Positions 28,789-36,124 of a stretch of 61,031 nt of DNA are shown piece by piece. Where the stretch lies: NCBI GenBank assembly GCA_030066775.1, contig JASJAY010000074.1:1-61031 (forward strand). The letters run 5' to 3'. Each line of letters opens with the position of its first letter. The first letter of the stretch is position 1. This stretch comes from Planctomycetota bacterium (lineage in GTDB: Bacteria > Planctomycetota > PLA2 > JAEUHO01). Made by a program: the position numbers and the translations under genes. The notes beneath the pieces were generated by a model. The model was not told where the DNA came from and did not search any database. It saw only the letters and a list, made by a program, of their open reading frames with translations.

Positions 28789-29205
28789 ATGACGCGCCTC
28801 GGCCCCCTCCCGACCCTGATCTTCGCAGCCCTCGCCCTGACCCTCACCGCCTGCGGTGGCGGCGGCGGCGGCATCGACGAGTTCGCCACCGGCGACGACC
28901 CCGGCAACGTGCCCCCGACGATCACGATCCAGAACGGCTCGCCCGGCACGACGATCACGCGGGTCTACTTCTACGAGGCCTACACGGGCGACACGCTCTA
29001 CGCAGACGACCGCATTGGCTCGACGCCTCAGGGCTACGGTGGCTTCAACGTGAGCCAGTACGACATCTACGTCGAGTACAGCGACGGCCACCGCAGCTAC
29101 AGCGGCAACACGAGCACGTCCGATCCCTACAACGGTGCACCCATCGGGCGCGGCATCCCGCGCGTCAACCCGGGCGAGAACGCCGTCGTCACGATGTTCT
29201 ACTAA
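28789..29205 (+). CDS. Small lipoprotein with polyglycine tether
   Basis: A 138-residue predicted lipoprotein. The lipobox LTAC is followed by six glycines (CGGGGGGIDEF), a flexible tether. The rest is a compact beta domain (PPTITIQNGSPGTTITRVYFYEAYTG and YDIYVEYSDGHRSYSG), perhaps immunoglobulin-like, rich in Tyr, Gly, Ser. I do not recognise the family. AAAGGAG lies 6 nt before the ATG. It is followed by a strong hairpin shared with the convergent polyglycine lipoprotein. Confidence 0.72.
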   Translation: MTRLGPLPTLIFAALALTLTACGGGGGGIDEFATGDDPGNVPPTITIQNGSPGTTITRVYFYEAYTGDTLYADDRIGSTPQGYGGFNVSQYDIYVEYSDGHRSYSGNTSTSDPYNGAPIGRGIPRVNPGENAVVTMFY

Positions 29206-29225
29206 GCCGACCACCATCCTCACAC

Positions 29226-29259
29226 GAGCGGCCGGCGGGCACGACCCCGCCGGCCGCTC
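29226..29259. terminator. Strong bidirectional terminator hairpin
   Basis: A perfect 14-bp stem (29226-29239 with 29246-29259) and a 6-nt loop lie between two convergent lipoprotein genes, 21 and 17 nt from their stop codons. No long T tract. Confidence 0.75.
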
Positions 29260-29275
29260 TGCAATTCACGGTCGG

Positions 29276-30406
29276 TCAGCGGACGCCGACCACGATCGTG
29301 GGGTTGTCCGATGCGGACGTGCCGCCCGCCAGGACGAAGAACCGGCCGTCGCCGCTCACGCCGCCCGAGAGCACGGCGTCGCCGTCGACCGTCAGGCCAC
29401 CGGCCGGCCCCACGGCGTAGGTCAGCGCGCCGGAGCTCATGGTCGTGATCACGCCGTCGGCGTTGTTCGTCAGCTCGGCCGTGAGGCCGCCGGCTCCGTC
29501 GGCGACGAGGGTGCCCGTGCGGGACTCGAAGGTGTTCGTGCTCGTCGCCTCGATGCCGACGAAGCGATACGTGCCGGACAGGGTCGCGTCCGAGGCACCG
29601 AACGTGTACGGCACCAGCACGAAGATGCTGGGGTTGCCGCCCGTGTTCGACATGCCGCCGAGGATCACGAGCTCACCGGCGCCGAGCATGCCGCCTTCGA
29701 GGACGTCCGGCGAGCCACCGAGGCTCCAGGTGACGTCGCCGTCCGGGCCGACGGTGTAGCTGCCGGTGTTGGCCGGAATGGCCGCGAGCGTGCCGTTGGC
29801 GTTCAGGTCGGCCTCGAAGTCGACGGTGCCGGACCCGTCGAAGTCCGCGGTGCCCCAGAACGCGATCTGCTGGGGACCGCTCGAGTCCGCGATCATGGCG
29901 GCAACGTGGTAGCGGCCGGTGAGGTCCGCGGCTGCGTACGTACCGGCCTTCTGGGCACCGATCATCAAGTAGGGGTTGGCGCCGGACCGGACCGTTCCGA
30001 GCGTATAGGCGCGGCCGTCCGTGCTGATGCCGCCGACCAGCGTGTCCACGCTCGGATCCGTGGCCACCTGGACGCGCAGCGTGTGGTCGGCGTCGACCGC
30101 GTACAGCAGGGGCGCGGACGGCGCGCCGGTCGTGACGCCGCCGTTCAGGTTCAGCGAAGCCGTGCCGGAGAGACCGCCGGCGCCGTCGGCCGTGAACTGG
30201 CCCCACTGGGACGTACCGAGCACGGCGCCGGCGTCGGTGATGCCGAACGACACGAAGTGGTAGTCGCCGTCGAAGAGCGATGCAGAAGGAGCAGGGCTGA
30301 CCCCTGCGCTGGCGCTGCCGCCGCCCCCGCCGCCACAGGCGGCGAGGCTCAGCAGGAACAGGAGGAGGAAGGGGGAGACAAGGGCAATGTCGTAGCGAAC
30401 GCGCAT
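29276..30406 (-). CDS. Lipoprotein with polyglycine tether and three internal repeats
   Basis: A 376-residue predicted lipoprotein: lipobox LSLAAC followed by a run of glycines, then three tandem repeats of about 105-120 residues. Each repeat opens with a G-x-Y strand (DGDYHFVSFGI, TGRYHVAAMIA, SGTYRFVGIEA), continues with a TADGxGG-like turn, and ends in an ITVxxDG or similar strand and a GG(I/M)S segment. It looks like a three-unit beta-propeller or beta-sandwich surface protein; I do not recognise the family. GGAG is 6 nt before the ATG at 30406. It shares the hairpin at 29226 with its convergent neighbour. Confidence 0.75.
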   Translation of the reverse strand: MRVRYDIALVSPFLLLFLLSLAACGGGGGGSASAGVSPAPSASLFDGDYHFVSFGITDAGAVLGTSQWGQFTADGAGGLSGTASLNLNGGVTTGAPSAPLLYAVDADHTLRVQVATDPSVDTLVGGISTDGRAYTLGTVRSGANPYLMIGAQKAGTYAAADLTGRYHVAAMIADSSGPQQIAFWGTADFDGSGTVDFEADLNANGTLAAIPANTGSYTVGPDGDVTWSLGGSPDVLEGGMLGAGELVILGGMSNTGGNPSIFVLVPYTFGASDATLSGTYRFVGIEATSTNTFESRTGTLVADGAGGLTAELTNNADGVITTMSSGALTYAVGPAGGLTVDGDAVLSGGVSGDGRFFVLAGGTSASDNPTIVVGVR

Positions 30407-30675
30407 GGGAACTCCAGTCGAACCTTCCGACCGGAGCCATCGCATGGACCGGGCCACGGACGTTCCTGAGCGCGCTTCTCACACAACCGCCCGTCGTGTC
30501 GAGACGCTGCAACATCCCGAGACACCGCGCCGCGAACAACGCCGTGATCGATGAGACCGCCGCTCAGACAACGGCGGCGGCGAGGACACGCGTGTGTCCC
30601 CGCATGGAGTCAGGCTGGATCGCGCTCGCTTGCCAGGCTGTCCAGGCTCGCGGCGCGCGGGGCGCGCATGCGAGG

Positions 30676-30681
30676 TACGGT
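30676..30681 (+). promoter_or_regulatory. -10-like TACGGT, leaderless start at 30689
   Basis: TACGGT followed by 7 nt and ATG. It helps to pick 30689 as the start of the small membrane protein. Confidence 0.35.
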
Positions 30682-30688
30682 GCGGCGC

Positions 30689-30880
30689 ATGAATCGCGCC
30701 GTGTTCATGACGATCGCCGTGACGGCCCTCCTGGTGGTGGGGGGCGTGGTCATCTGCTGGAGCCAAGGCGCGTCCGACGCGAGTCCGCCCGCCAAGCCGG
30801 CGCCCGAGCGCGCGCCGGAGCTCGAGCCGAGCGAGCCGGACGCGATGAACGAGGCCATCGCCAGCGTTCGCCCTTCGTAG
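30689..30880 (+). CDS. Small single-pass membrane protein
   Basis: A 63-residue protein: one membrane helix (FMTIAVTALLVVGGVVICW) followed by a short Pro/Glu-rich tail. It is too small to place in a family. The start at 30689 is favoured by the TACGGT hexamer 7 nt upstream; another ATG at 30668 is possible. The end lies 10 nt from the convergent MmcQ-like gene. Treat as tentative. Confidence 0.4.
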   Translation: MNRAVFMTIAVTALLVVGGVVICWSQGASDASPPAKPAPERAPELEPSEPDAMNEAIASVRPS

Positions 30881-30890
30881 CGCCGCGGCG

Positions 30891-31220
30891 TCAGGTGGCG
30901 AGCGCGTAGCTCTCGTCCAGCCAGCGCTTCCAGATGCGCTTGGGCAGCGGCTTCTTGGCGTCGAAGCGCGCCGTCACCCAGCTGGTGTTGCCGACCTGGA
31001 AGCGATCCGGGTCCGCTTCCGCGAGCTCCTCTGCCTCCGGCATGGAGTCCTTCAGCTTGAACATCGCCTTGAAGCGTCCGCCCTGCGGGCCGACGTAGAG
31101 GAAGGCCTTCTTCCCGGCCTTGAACGAGGTCTGGGAGCACGAGGTGCCCTCGGTGACGTCGTCGTAGGTCGCCGCGTACGCCCGGAGGGCTGCCGTCGGA
31201 TCCTTGCTCTTCGCCGCCAT
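30891..31220 (-). CDS. MmcQ/YjbR family protein
   Basis: A 109-residue protein of the MmcQ/YjbR fold. The family's GTSCSQTSFKAGKKAFLYVG beta region, RFQVGNTSWVTARFDAKKPLP and the final helix RIWKRWLDESYAL are clear. These small cytoplasmic proteins have a double-wing fold and are sometimes called DNA-binding, without firm proof. GGAGG lies 8 nt upstream of the ATG. It follows the GNAT gene by 26 nt on the same strand and could be the last gene of that transcript. Confidence 0.82.
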   Translation of the reverse strand: MAAKSKDPTAALRAYAATYDDVTEGTSCSQTSFKAGKKAFLYVGPQGGRFKAMFKLKDSMPEAEELAEADPDRFQVGNTSWVTARFDAKKPLPKRIWKRWLDESYALAT

Positions 31221-31246
31221 GCTTGCTTCCTCCGCTCCGCGTCAGC

Positions 31247-31861
31247 CTACCGCATACGCGGCTCGCGCACCTCCAGAGGCGCGTCATCCAGCTGCCGATA
31301 CCACAGCAGCTGCAGCTCGTGTGGATGCGCCGCGTACGCGCCTTCGCGCACGGCGCGAAGCACGCAGCCCATGGTCTCGTAGAGCCGGCATGCCGGGACA
31401 TTCACGTCCTGGGTCTCGATCTGCAGCTCGGCCAAGCCTTCGTTCCGAGCCCACATGATCACGGTCTGCATGAGCAGGCGTCCGAGTCCTCGGCGCTGCC
31501 AATCCGGATGAACCCGGATGTCGCGCAGCGTCGCCAGGTCGGTGCGCCCTTCCAGCAGGTCGTAGCTCGGCGATCCGTGGAGCACCGTCGCGCCGGCAAC
31601 GAGGTGACGCCCGTCGCGTACCGCGAAGTGCACCAGCGTGCCGTCGGCGAACCTGCGCAGCTCGGCAACCTGCTCCATGGCCGATCCCTCGGCGTAGTCC
31701 TTCACGTAGGGTTCCGCCACGGGCTCGGTTCGAAGCGGGAGCCTGTGGGGAGGGTCCCCGGGCACGACGCGCGCGCGGACGCGGACGCGCATCGGAACGG
31801 CGACGTAGGCCTCGAGCACCCCGGGCGCGACCGTGCACAGTTCGAAGGACGAGCGACCCAT
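31247..31861 (-). CDS. GNAT N-acetyltransferase (streptothricin acetyltransferase-like)
   Basis: A 204-residue acetyl-CoA-dependent N-acetyltransferase. Motif A, RVHPDWQRRGLGRLLM, binds the pyrophosphate of CoA. The segment ETQDVNVPACRLYETMGCV and the final ELQLLWY resemble streptothricin acetyltransferases (Sat/Nat), though the N terminus differs. The natural substrate is unknown and resistance should not be concluded from this. It starts 3 nt after the stop of the gamma-glutamyltransferase gene, so they form one operon. This raises the idea that both modify the same class of amino compounds. Confidence 0.8.
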   Translation of the reverse strand: MGRSSFELCTVAPGVLEAYVAVPMRVRVRARVVPGDPPHRLPLRTEPVAEPYVKDYAEGSAMEQVAELRRFADGTLVHFAVRDGRHLVAGATVLHGSPSYDLLEGRTDLATLRDIRVHPDWQRRGLGRLLMQTVIMWARNEGLAELQIETQDVNVPACRLYETMGCVLRAVREGAYAAHPHELQLLWYRQLDDAPLEVREPRMR

Positions 31862-31864
31862 CGC

Positions 31865-33559
31865 CTAGCGGAGGCGCGGCTCGCGCACGGCGACGAGCCG
31901 GCTCTCGGCGTCCCGGCCGACGGCCTGGCTGACACCGATCTTCGGGCGTTCCTTCAGGCGATGGCCGCGGCGCTCGAGGCCCGCGCGGACGGCATCGGGA
32001 ATGCCTGCTTCGACGTAGAGAAGGTCGGGGCGCCACTGGTGGTGGATGCGGGGTGCGGCCATTGCGTCCTCGAGGGACATGCCGCTGTCGAGCATGTGGA
32101 TCAGCGTCTGGACGACCTGCGAGATGATCGTCGGACCACCGGCACCGCCAAGGGCGAGCACCGGCTCGCCGTCCTTCAGGACGATCGTGGGGCTCATGCT
32201 CGAGAGGGGACGCTTGCCGGGAGCGACGGCATTGGCCTCGGCGCCGATGAGGCCGTAGGCGTTGGGTACCCCGGGCTGCGCAGCGAAGTCGTCCATCTGG
32301 TTGTTCATGACGACGCCGGTGCCCGGGATCATCACCTTCGAACCGAAGGCGGTGTTGATCGTCGTCGTGATCGCGATCCAGTTGCCCTCCTCGTCGGCGG
32401 CCGAGAGGTGCGTGGTGTGCTTGCCGAACACGTCTTCCGTTGCGTTCGGTGGCGCCCCTGGGCCGGCGACGGGGGTGGCGCGGTTGGGATCGATCTCGCG
32501 CGCAAGGCCGGCGCAATAGCCGAGCTCGGAGAGACCCTTCGGTACGAGCGCGAAGTCCGCATCGCCCAGCCAGTGCGCGCGGTCGGCGAACGCGCGCTTC
32601 ATCACCTCGGCCAAAAGGTGATGGGGGAGGGCCGGGTCGTCGTCCGCGGGATCCGCCTGGAGCTCGAAGCAGGTCAGCATCGAGAGGATCTGCGCGACGT
32701 GCACGCCGCCGCTGGAGGGCGGCGGGAATCCCACGATCTCGTGGCCGCGGTACATGGAGTAGATGGGCGCGCGCGCTTTCACGCGGTAGGCGGCGAAGTC
32801 GGCCGCCGTGACGAGCCCGCCGTTCGCCTGCATCCACGCATCGAGGCGCGACGCGAACGCGCCCTTGTAGAACCACCCCGTTCCTTCGTTGGCAAGGCGA
32901 CGGTAGGTCGCCGCGAGATCCGGCTGGCGCAGCACCGCACCCTCGGCGAGCGCTGTGCCATCGGCCGCGAGGAACACGGACGCGCTTGCCGGGAAGCGGG
33001 CCAGCGCGTCGCGCTTCGACGCGATGCGCGCTGCAAGCACGCGGCCGAGAGGGAATCCGCGCTCCGCCAGCTCGGCTGCCGGGCGCAAGGCGTCGGCAAG
33101 CGTGCCGCGTCCCGCTTCGGCGAGCACGCGTTCGTAGGCCGCGAGGGATCCCGGGACGCCGATGGCGAGCGCGCCTTCGAGGCTCAGGTCCGGCACCGCC
33201 TTCCCGTTCCGGAGGAACATGTCGCGGTGTGCGGCGGCGGGCGCCGTCTCGCGCCCGTCCAGGGCGAGGATCGTCCCGTCCGCGCGCCGAAGCAGGATGA
33301 AGCAGCCACCGCCGATCCCCGAGTTGTGGCTGTCGACGACGCCAAGCGTGAGCGCCGCGGCCACGGCCGCGTCGACGGCGTTGCCCCCGCGGGCGAATGC
33401 GTCGAGACCGGCTTGGGTTGCGAGGTCGTGGACGGTGGCCACGACGCCCGTCGTGGGGGCGTGGGGTGCCGGCGCCTGGTCCGTGCGGTCTGCGCACGGC
33501 GTGCACGGGCGCCCCACGCAGCCGATGAGGAAGACGAAGACCCAGAGCGTGCGCCGCAT
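31865..33559 (-). CDS. ggt: Gamma-glutamyltransferase
   Basis: A 564-residue gamma-glutamyltranspeptidase of the Ntn-hydrolase type, normally autoprocessed in the periplasm to two subunits. The catalytic threonine is Thr382 in GKHTTHLSAAD (the new N terminus of the small subunit), Arg103 in DGRETAP binds the glutamyl carboxylate and PLSSMSPTIV is the substrate loop. An N-terminal hydrophobic signal with cysteines (VFVFLIGCVGRPCTPC) could be a lipoprotein signal. It transfers or hydrolyses gamma-glutamyl groups of glutathione and similar peptides. TAGCAT precedes the ATG by 6 nt. Operon with the GNAT gene downstream. Confidence 0.94.
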   Translation of the reverse strand: MRRTLWVFVFLIGCVGRPCTPCADRTDQAPAPHAPTTGVVATVHDLATQAGLDAFARGGNAVDAAVAAALTLGVVDSHNSGIGGGCFILLRRADGTILALDGRETAPAAAHRDMFLRNGKAVPDLSLEGALAIGVPGSLAAYERVLAEAGRGTLADALRPAAELAERGFPLGRVLAARIASKRDALARFPASASVFLAADGTALAEGAVLRQPDLAATYRRLANEGTGWFYKGAFASRLDAWMQANGGLVTAADFAAYRVKARAPIYSMYRGHEIVGFPPPSSGGVHVAQILSMLTCFELQADPADDDPALPHHLLAEVMKRAFADRAHWLGDADFALVPKGLSELGYCAGLAREIDPNRATPVAGPGAPPNATEDVFGKHTTHLSAADEEGNWIAITTTINTAFGSKVMIPGTGVVMNNQMDDFAAQPGVPNAYGLIGAEANAVAPGKRPLSSMSPTIVLKDGEPVLALGGAGGPTIISQVVQTLIHMLDSGMSLEDAMAAPRIHHQWRPDLLYVEAGIPDAVRAGLERRGHRLKERPKIGVSQAVGRDAESRLVAVREPRLR

Positions 33560-33565
33560 CGGCGC

Positions 33566-33571
33566 ATGCTA
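33566..33571 (-). promoter_or_regulatory. -10-like TAGCAT, leaderless start at 33559
   Basis: TAGCAT then 6 nt then ATG on the minus strand, inside the 18-nt gap after the membrane protein gene. The identical hexamer and spacing occur before the lipoprotein gene at 4116. Confidence 0.45.
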
Positions 33572-33577
33572 AAGGAA

Positions 33578-34102
33578 CTACGCTTTCGGCGTCGCGTCCC
33601 CCGGCGTGCGCTCGTCCACGAGCCCGACGCGCGACGCAGCCTCGAGGACCGCGGCGCGCTCTCCGGCGGTGAGCGCCTGGCTCTTGGCGACCAGCAGGCC
33701 GTCCTTGTCGAGCAGGCGGATCTCGTAGGGCCATTCGGATCCGGTCAGGACGACCGGCGCGAGCTCGGCCCAGGGGATCTGACGCGTGCGCAGCCACGCG
33801 CGGTGCCGGAGACCGGCCATCTCCGCGGTGAGCGGCGGGGCGATCCGCTGCAACGCGTCCGCGACGAGGCCGCCGAGGAGCCCGAAGAACAGGAGGCCGA
33901 AGAATCCCGCCTCGAGCGCGTTCTCGAACGTCCCCGCGGCGTCGAGGGCGATCGCCAGCATGAACGCGAAGCACAGGCCCATGGCCACCGTGAGCGCGAT
34001 GACGGTCCGGAGCGCGCTGCGCATGCCGTGGCGATCGTCGTCGGAGGGGGTCAAGAGCCGCTCGAGGGCGTCACGCGAGAGGGAGGTACCGGAAGGGGTC
34101 AT
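33578..34102 (-). CDS. Two-helix membrane protein of unknown function
   Basis: A 174-residue protein with two membrane helices (about 30-55 and 62-82) and a C-terminal soluble part (about 100-165) with RQIPWAELAPVVLTGSEWPYEIRLLDKDG, reminiscent of bacterial PH-like domains. I do not recognise the exact family. The ATG follows GGGAGGGC closely. It is 18 nt upstream of ggt on the same strand, but ggt has its own promoter-like hexamer. Confidence 0.65.
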   Translation of the reverse strand: MTPSGTSLSRDALERLLTPSDDDRHGMRSALRTVIALTVAMGLCFAFMLAIALDAAGTFENALEAGFFGLLFFGLLGGLVADALQRIAPPLTAEMAGLRHRAWLRTRQIPWAELAPVVLTGSEWPYEIRLLDKDGLLVAKSQALTAGERAAVLEAASRVGLVDERTPGDATPKA

Positions 34103-34228
34103 GCCCTCCCAAGCGTGGGGGCCCCGAAGGTGTTACGTGCCGCGTTCGGGAACCCCGGCTGCACCCCGGGCCCCACGGCGTTAGAAGGGGGGCGCCCCGG
34201 GGACTCGCGGGCGCGAAGGAGGTGGTCG

Positions 34229-36118
34229 ATGGATCGTCGCGTTGCTTGGGCCTACGGGCTCCCGCTGATCGTTCTCTGGTGTGCGCTGGGGGGTGGACCC
34301 GGCGCGTTGGCCGAGGAGGACGCGAAGGAGACCCTCGTCACGCGCATCTACAACGTGCGGGCGCTGACCTCCGGGCGGCCCGATTTCGTCCGGGTGGGGG
34401 AACCCCGGCCGATCCACGACGCGGGCGACGAGATGAACCCCCTCTTCGGTGCCGAGTCCGAAGAGCTCGTCTTCGCGCTGGGCCAGATCGAGCACCTCAT
34501 CGAGCAGATCCGCCTCGACGTGGAGCCGGCCAGCTGGGACACCGTCTACGGCGCGGACCTCCGCGGCGTCGGCGAGGACACGCTCGTCGTTCGGACGTTC
34601 GCGGACATCGCGGACAAGGTCGCCGTGTACCTGGGCACGCTGGAACGGCAGGCGCTGCGCACCGTTGCCGTGGAGCTCACAGCCGTGCGGCTGACCACGG
34701 CCCAGGCCGCCGCCATGCGCTCGAAGGAGAACCCGCTGCTGGTCGAGAGCGCCGCATACCTCGCGAACGTGACGGCCGCCAATCGCGGGCCGCAGCTGCA
34801 CGTCCTCGGCTACGAGCGCAACCGGTTCGCCGCCCACAGCGGCGTCCAGGAGGCGTATGTGGCCGACTACGACGTCGAGGTCGCGGAGAAGGCGAAGATC
34901 GCGGACCCGATCGTCCACGTTCACAACCTCGGCCTCGCGATGGACGTCCGCCCGATCCTCGCGCCGGACGCCTCTTCCTGTCTGCTGACGCTGAGCGCGT
35001 TTCTCGCCACGCGCCGCGAGCTCCGTCCGGTGACCACGGGCGACGAGCTGCTGATCGAGGCGCCCGATCTCGAGGTAGCGCGCCTGCTCACGAAGATCGA
35101 CATCCCCGTGAACCGGTGGGCGTTGATCGACGGGCAGCGGGGGGGTGCTGACGATCCCCAGTGGATGTTCCTCGTGCGCGTGCGCCCGATGCCACAGGAC
35201 GGCCTCGCTCCCAAGGCGCGCGGCATCGCGCTCGAGTCGCCGCCCTCGCGGCCGGCGCGCGCCCTGGTGCTGCGGTCGTTCGACATCGCCGCCCTGGCGC
35301 ACAGCGTGGGCAGCACGCTCGGGCAGGAGATCAACCTCACGCCGTCGAACTTCACGCCCCCCGCGCCGCCGGAGCTGGAGGACCCCACACCGATCTTCCC
35401 GGTCGACGTGATCGCCGAGCTGATGCAGGAGACGGTGGCACCCGCGACCTGGGAGCTGAAGGATGCACGCATCGACGTCCGCGACGGCCGGCTGTATGTG
35501 CGCAACGCGCCCTACGTGGTGGAGGCCGTCGATCGGAACCTGCGCACCCTGAACAAGGAGTTCCTCACGTCCGTCATCACCACGACCGAGCTCGTCAAGC
35601 TTCCGCGGTCCGTCGCGGCGCGGCTCGAGATGCAGATCGGGCCGGTGGACGGCGAACGCCTCGCCGCGCTGCGGGCGGCGATCGCCGCAGAGGAGGCGAC
35701 GATCGAGCGCGGGTGCACCGTGACCAACATGGCGGGCGCACGAAACGCCGTGTCCTCGGCGCGCCGGATGGCGTATCTCTCCGACTACGAAGTCGAGATC
35801 GCCAGCAACTCGGTCATCGCCAACCCGATCGTGCAGGAGATCCTCGACGGGAGCGTGCTGGACGTCCGCGCCACCGAGACGGCGGGCGGCGGTTCCGTGC
35901 ACTCGGTCGTGCGCTTCACGTACGTCGACGTGGCCACGCCGATGCGCACGGTGACCACGCCCCATGGGCGCCTCGAAGCACCGGCCCTGGAGGTCCTGCG
36001 TACGCGCGCGGCATTGCGCACGCCGATCGGGAAGACCGTCGTCGTCGCGATCTCGGGCGGGAAGGACGAGGTCCTCGCGCTCCTGCTGACATCCCGCATC
36101 GCGCGATCCGCTCGCTGA
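34229..36118 (+). CDS. Exported protein with duplicated secretin-like modules
   Basis: A 629-residue exported protein (signal peptide ending ALA near residue 28). It contains two copies of a module: an N-terminal STN/secretin-N-like part (TRIYNVRALTSG, LVVRTFADIADKVAVYLGTL; second copy LVLRSFDIAALAHS, LYVRNAPYVVEAVDRNLRTL) and a secretin-core-like part (VADYDVEVAEKAKIADPIV and GLAMDVRPILAPD; second copy LSDYEVEIASNSVIANPIV and GSVLDVRATETA). Secretin cores form outer-membrane channels, but here two short copies occur without a type II or pilus operon. The ATG has AAGGAGG 6 nt upstream. The function is unknown. Confidence 0.72.
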   Translation: MDRRVAWAYGLPLIVLWCALGGGPGALAEEDAKETLVTRIYNVRALTSGRPDFVRVGEPRPIHDAGDEMNPLFGAESEELVFALGQIEHLIEQIRLDVEPASWDTVYGADLRGVGEDTLVVRTFADIADKVAVYLGTLERQALRTVAVELTAVRLTTAQAAAMRSKENPLLVESAAYLANVTAANRGPQLHVLGYERNRFAAHSGVQEAYVADYDVEVAEKAKIADPIVHVHNLGLAMDVRPILAPDASSCLLTLSAFLATRRELRPVTTGDELLIEAPDLEVARLLTKIDIPVNRWALIDGQRGGADDPQWMFLVRVRPMPQDGLAPKARGIALESPPSRPARALVLRSFDIAALAHSVGSTLGQEINLTPSNFTPPAPPELEDPTPIFPVDVIAELMQETVAPATWELKDARIDVRDGRLYVRNAPYVVEAVDRNLRTLNKEFLTSVITTTELVKLPRSVAARLEMQIGPVDGERLAALRAAIAAEEATIERGCTVTNMAGARNAVSSARRMAYLSDYEVEIASNSVIANPIVQEILDGSVLDVRATETAGGGSVHSVVRFTYVDVATPMRTVTTPHGRLEAPALEVLRTRAALRTPIGKTVVVAISGGKDEVLALLLTSRIARSAR

Positions 36119-36124
36119 GCGGTC

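Noticed and set aside
31223..34228. A very long plus-strand open frame running into the secretin-like gene
   Set aside because: It is antisense to four well-supported minus-strand genes (MmcQ-like, GNAT, ggt, membrane protein) and reads as His/Arg/Gly-rich low-complexity sequence. The real gene starts at the ATG with AAGGAGG at 34229.
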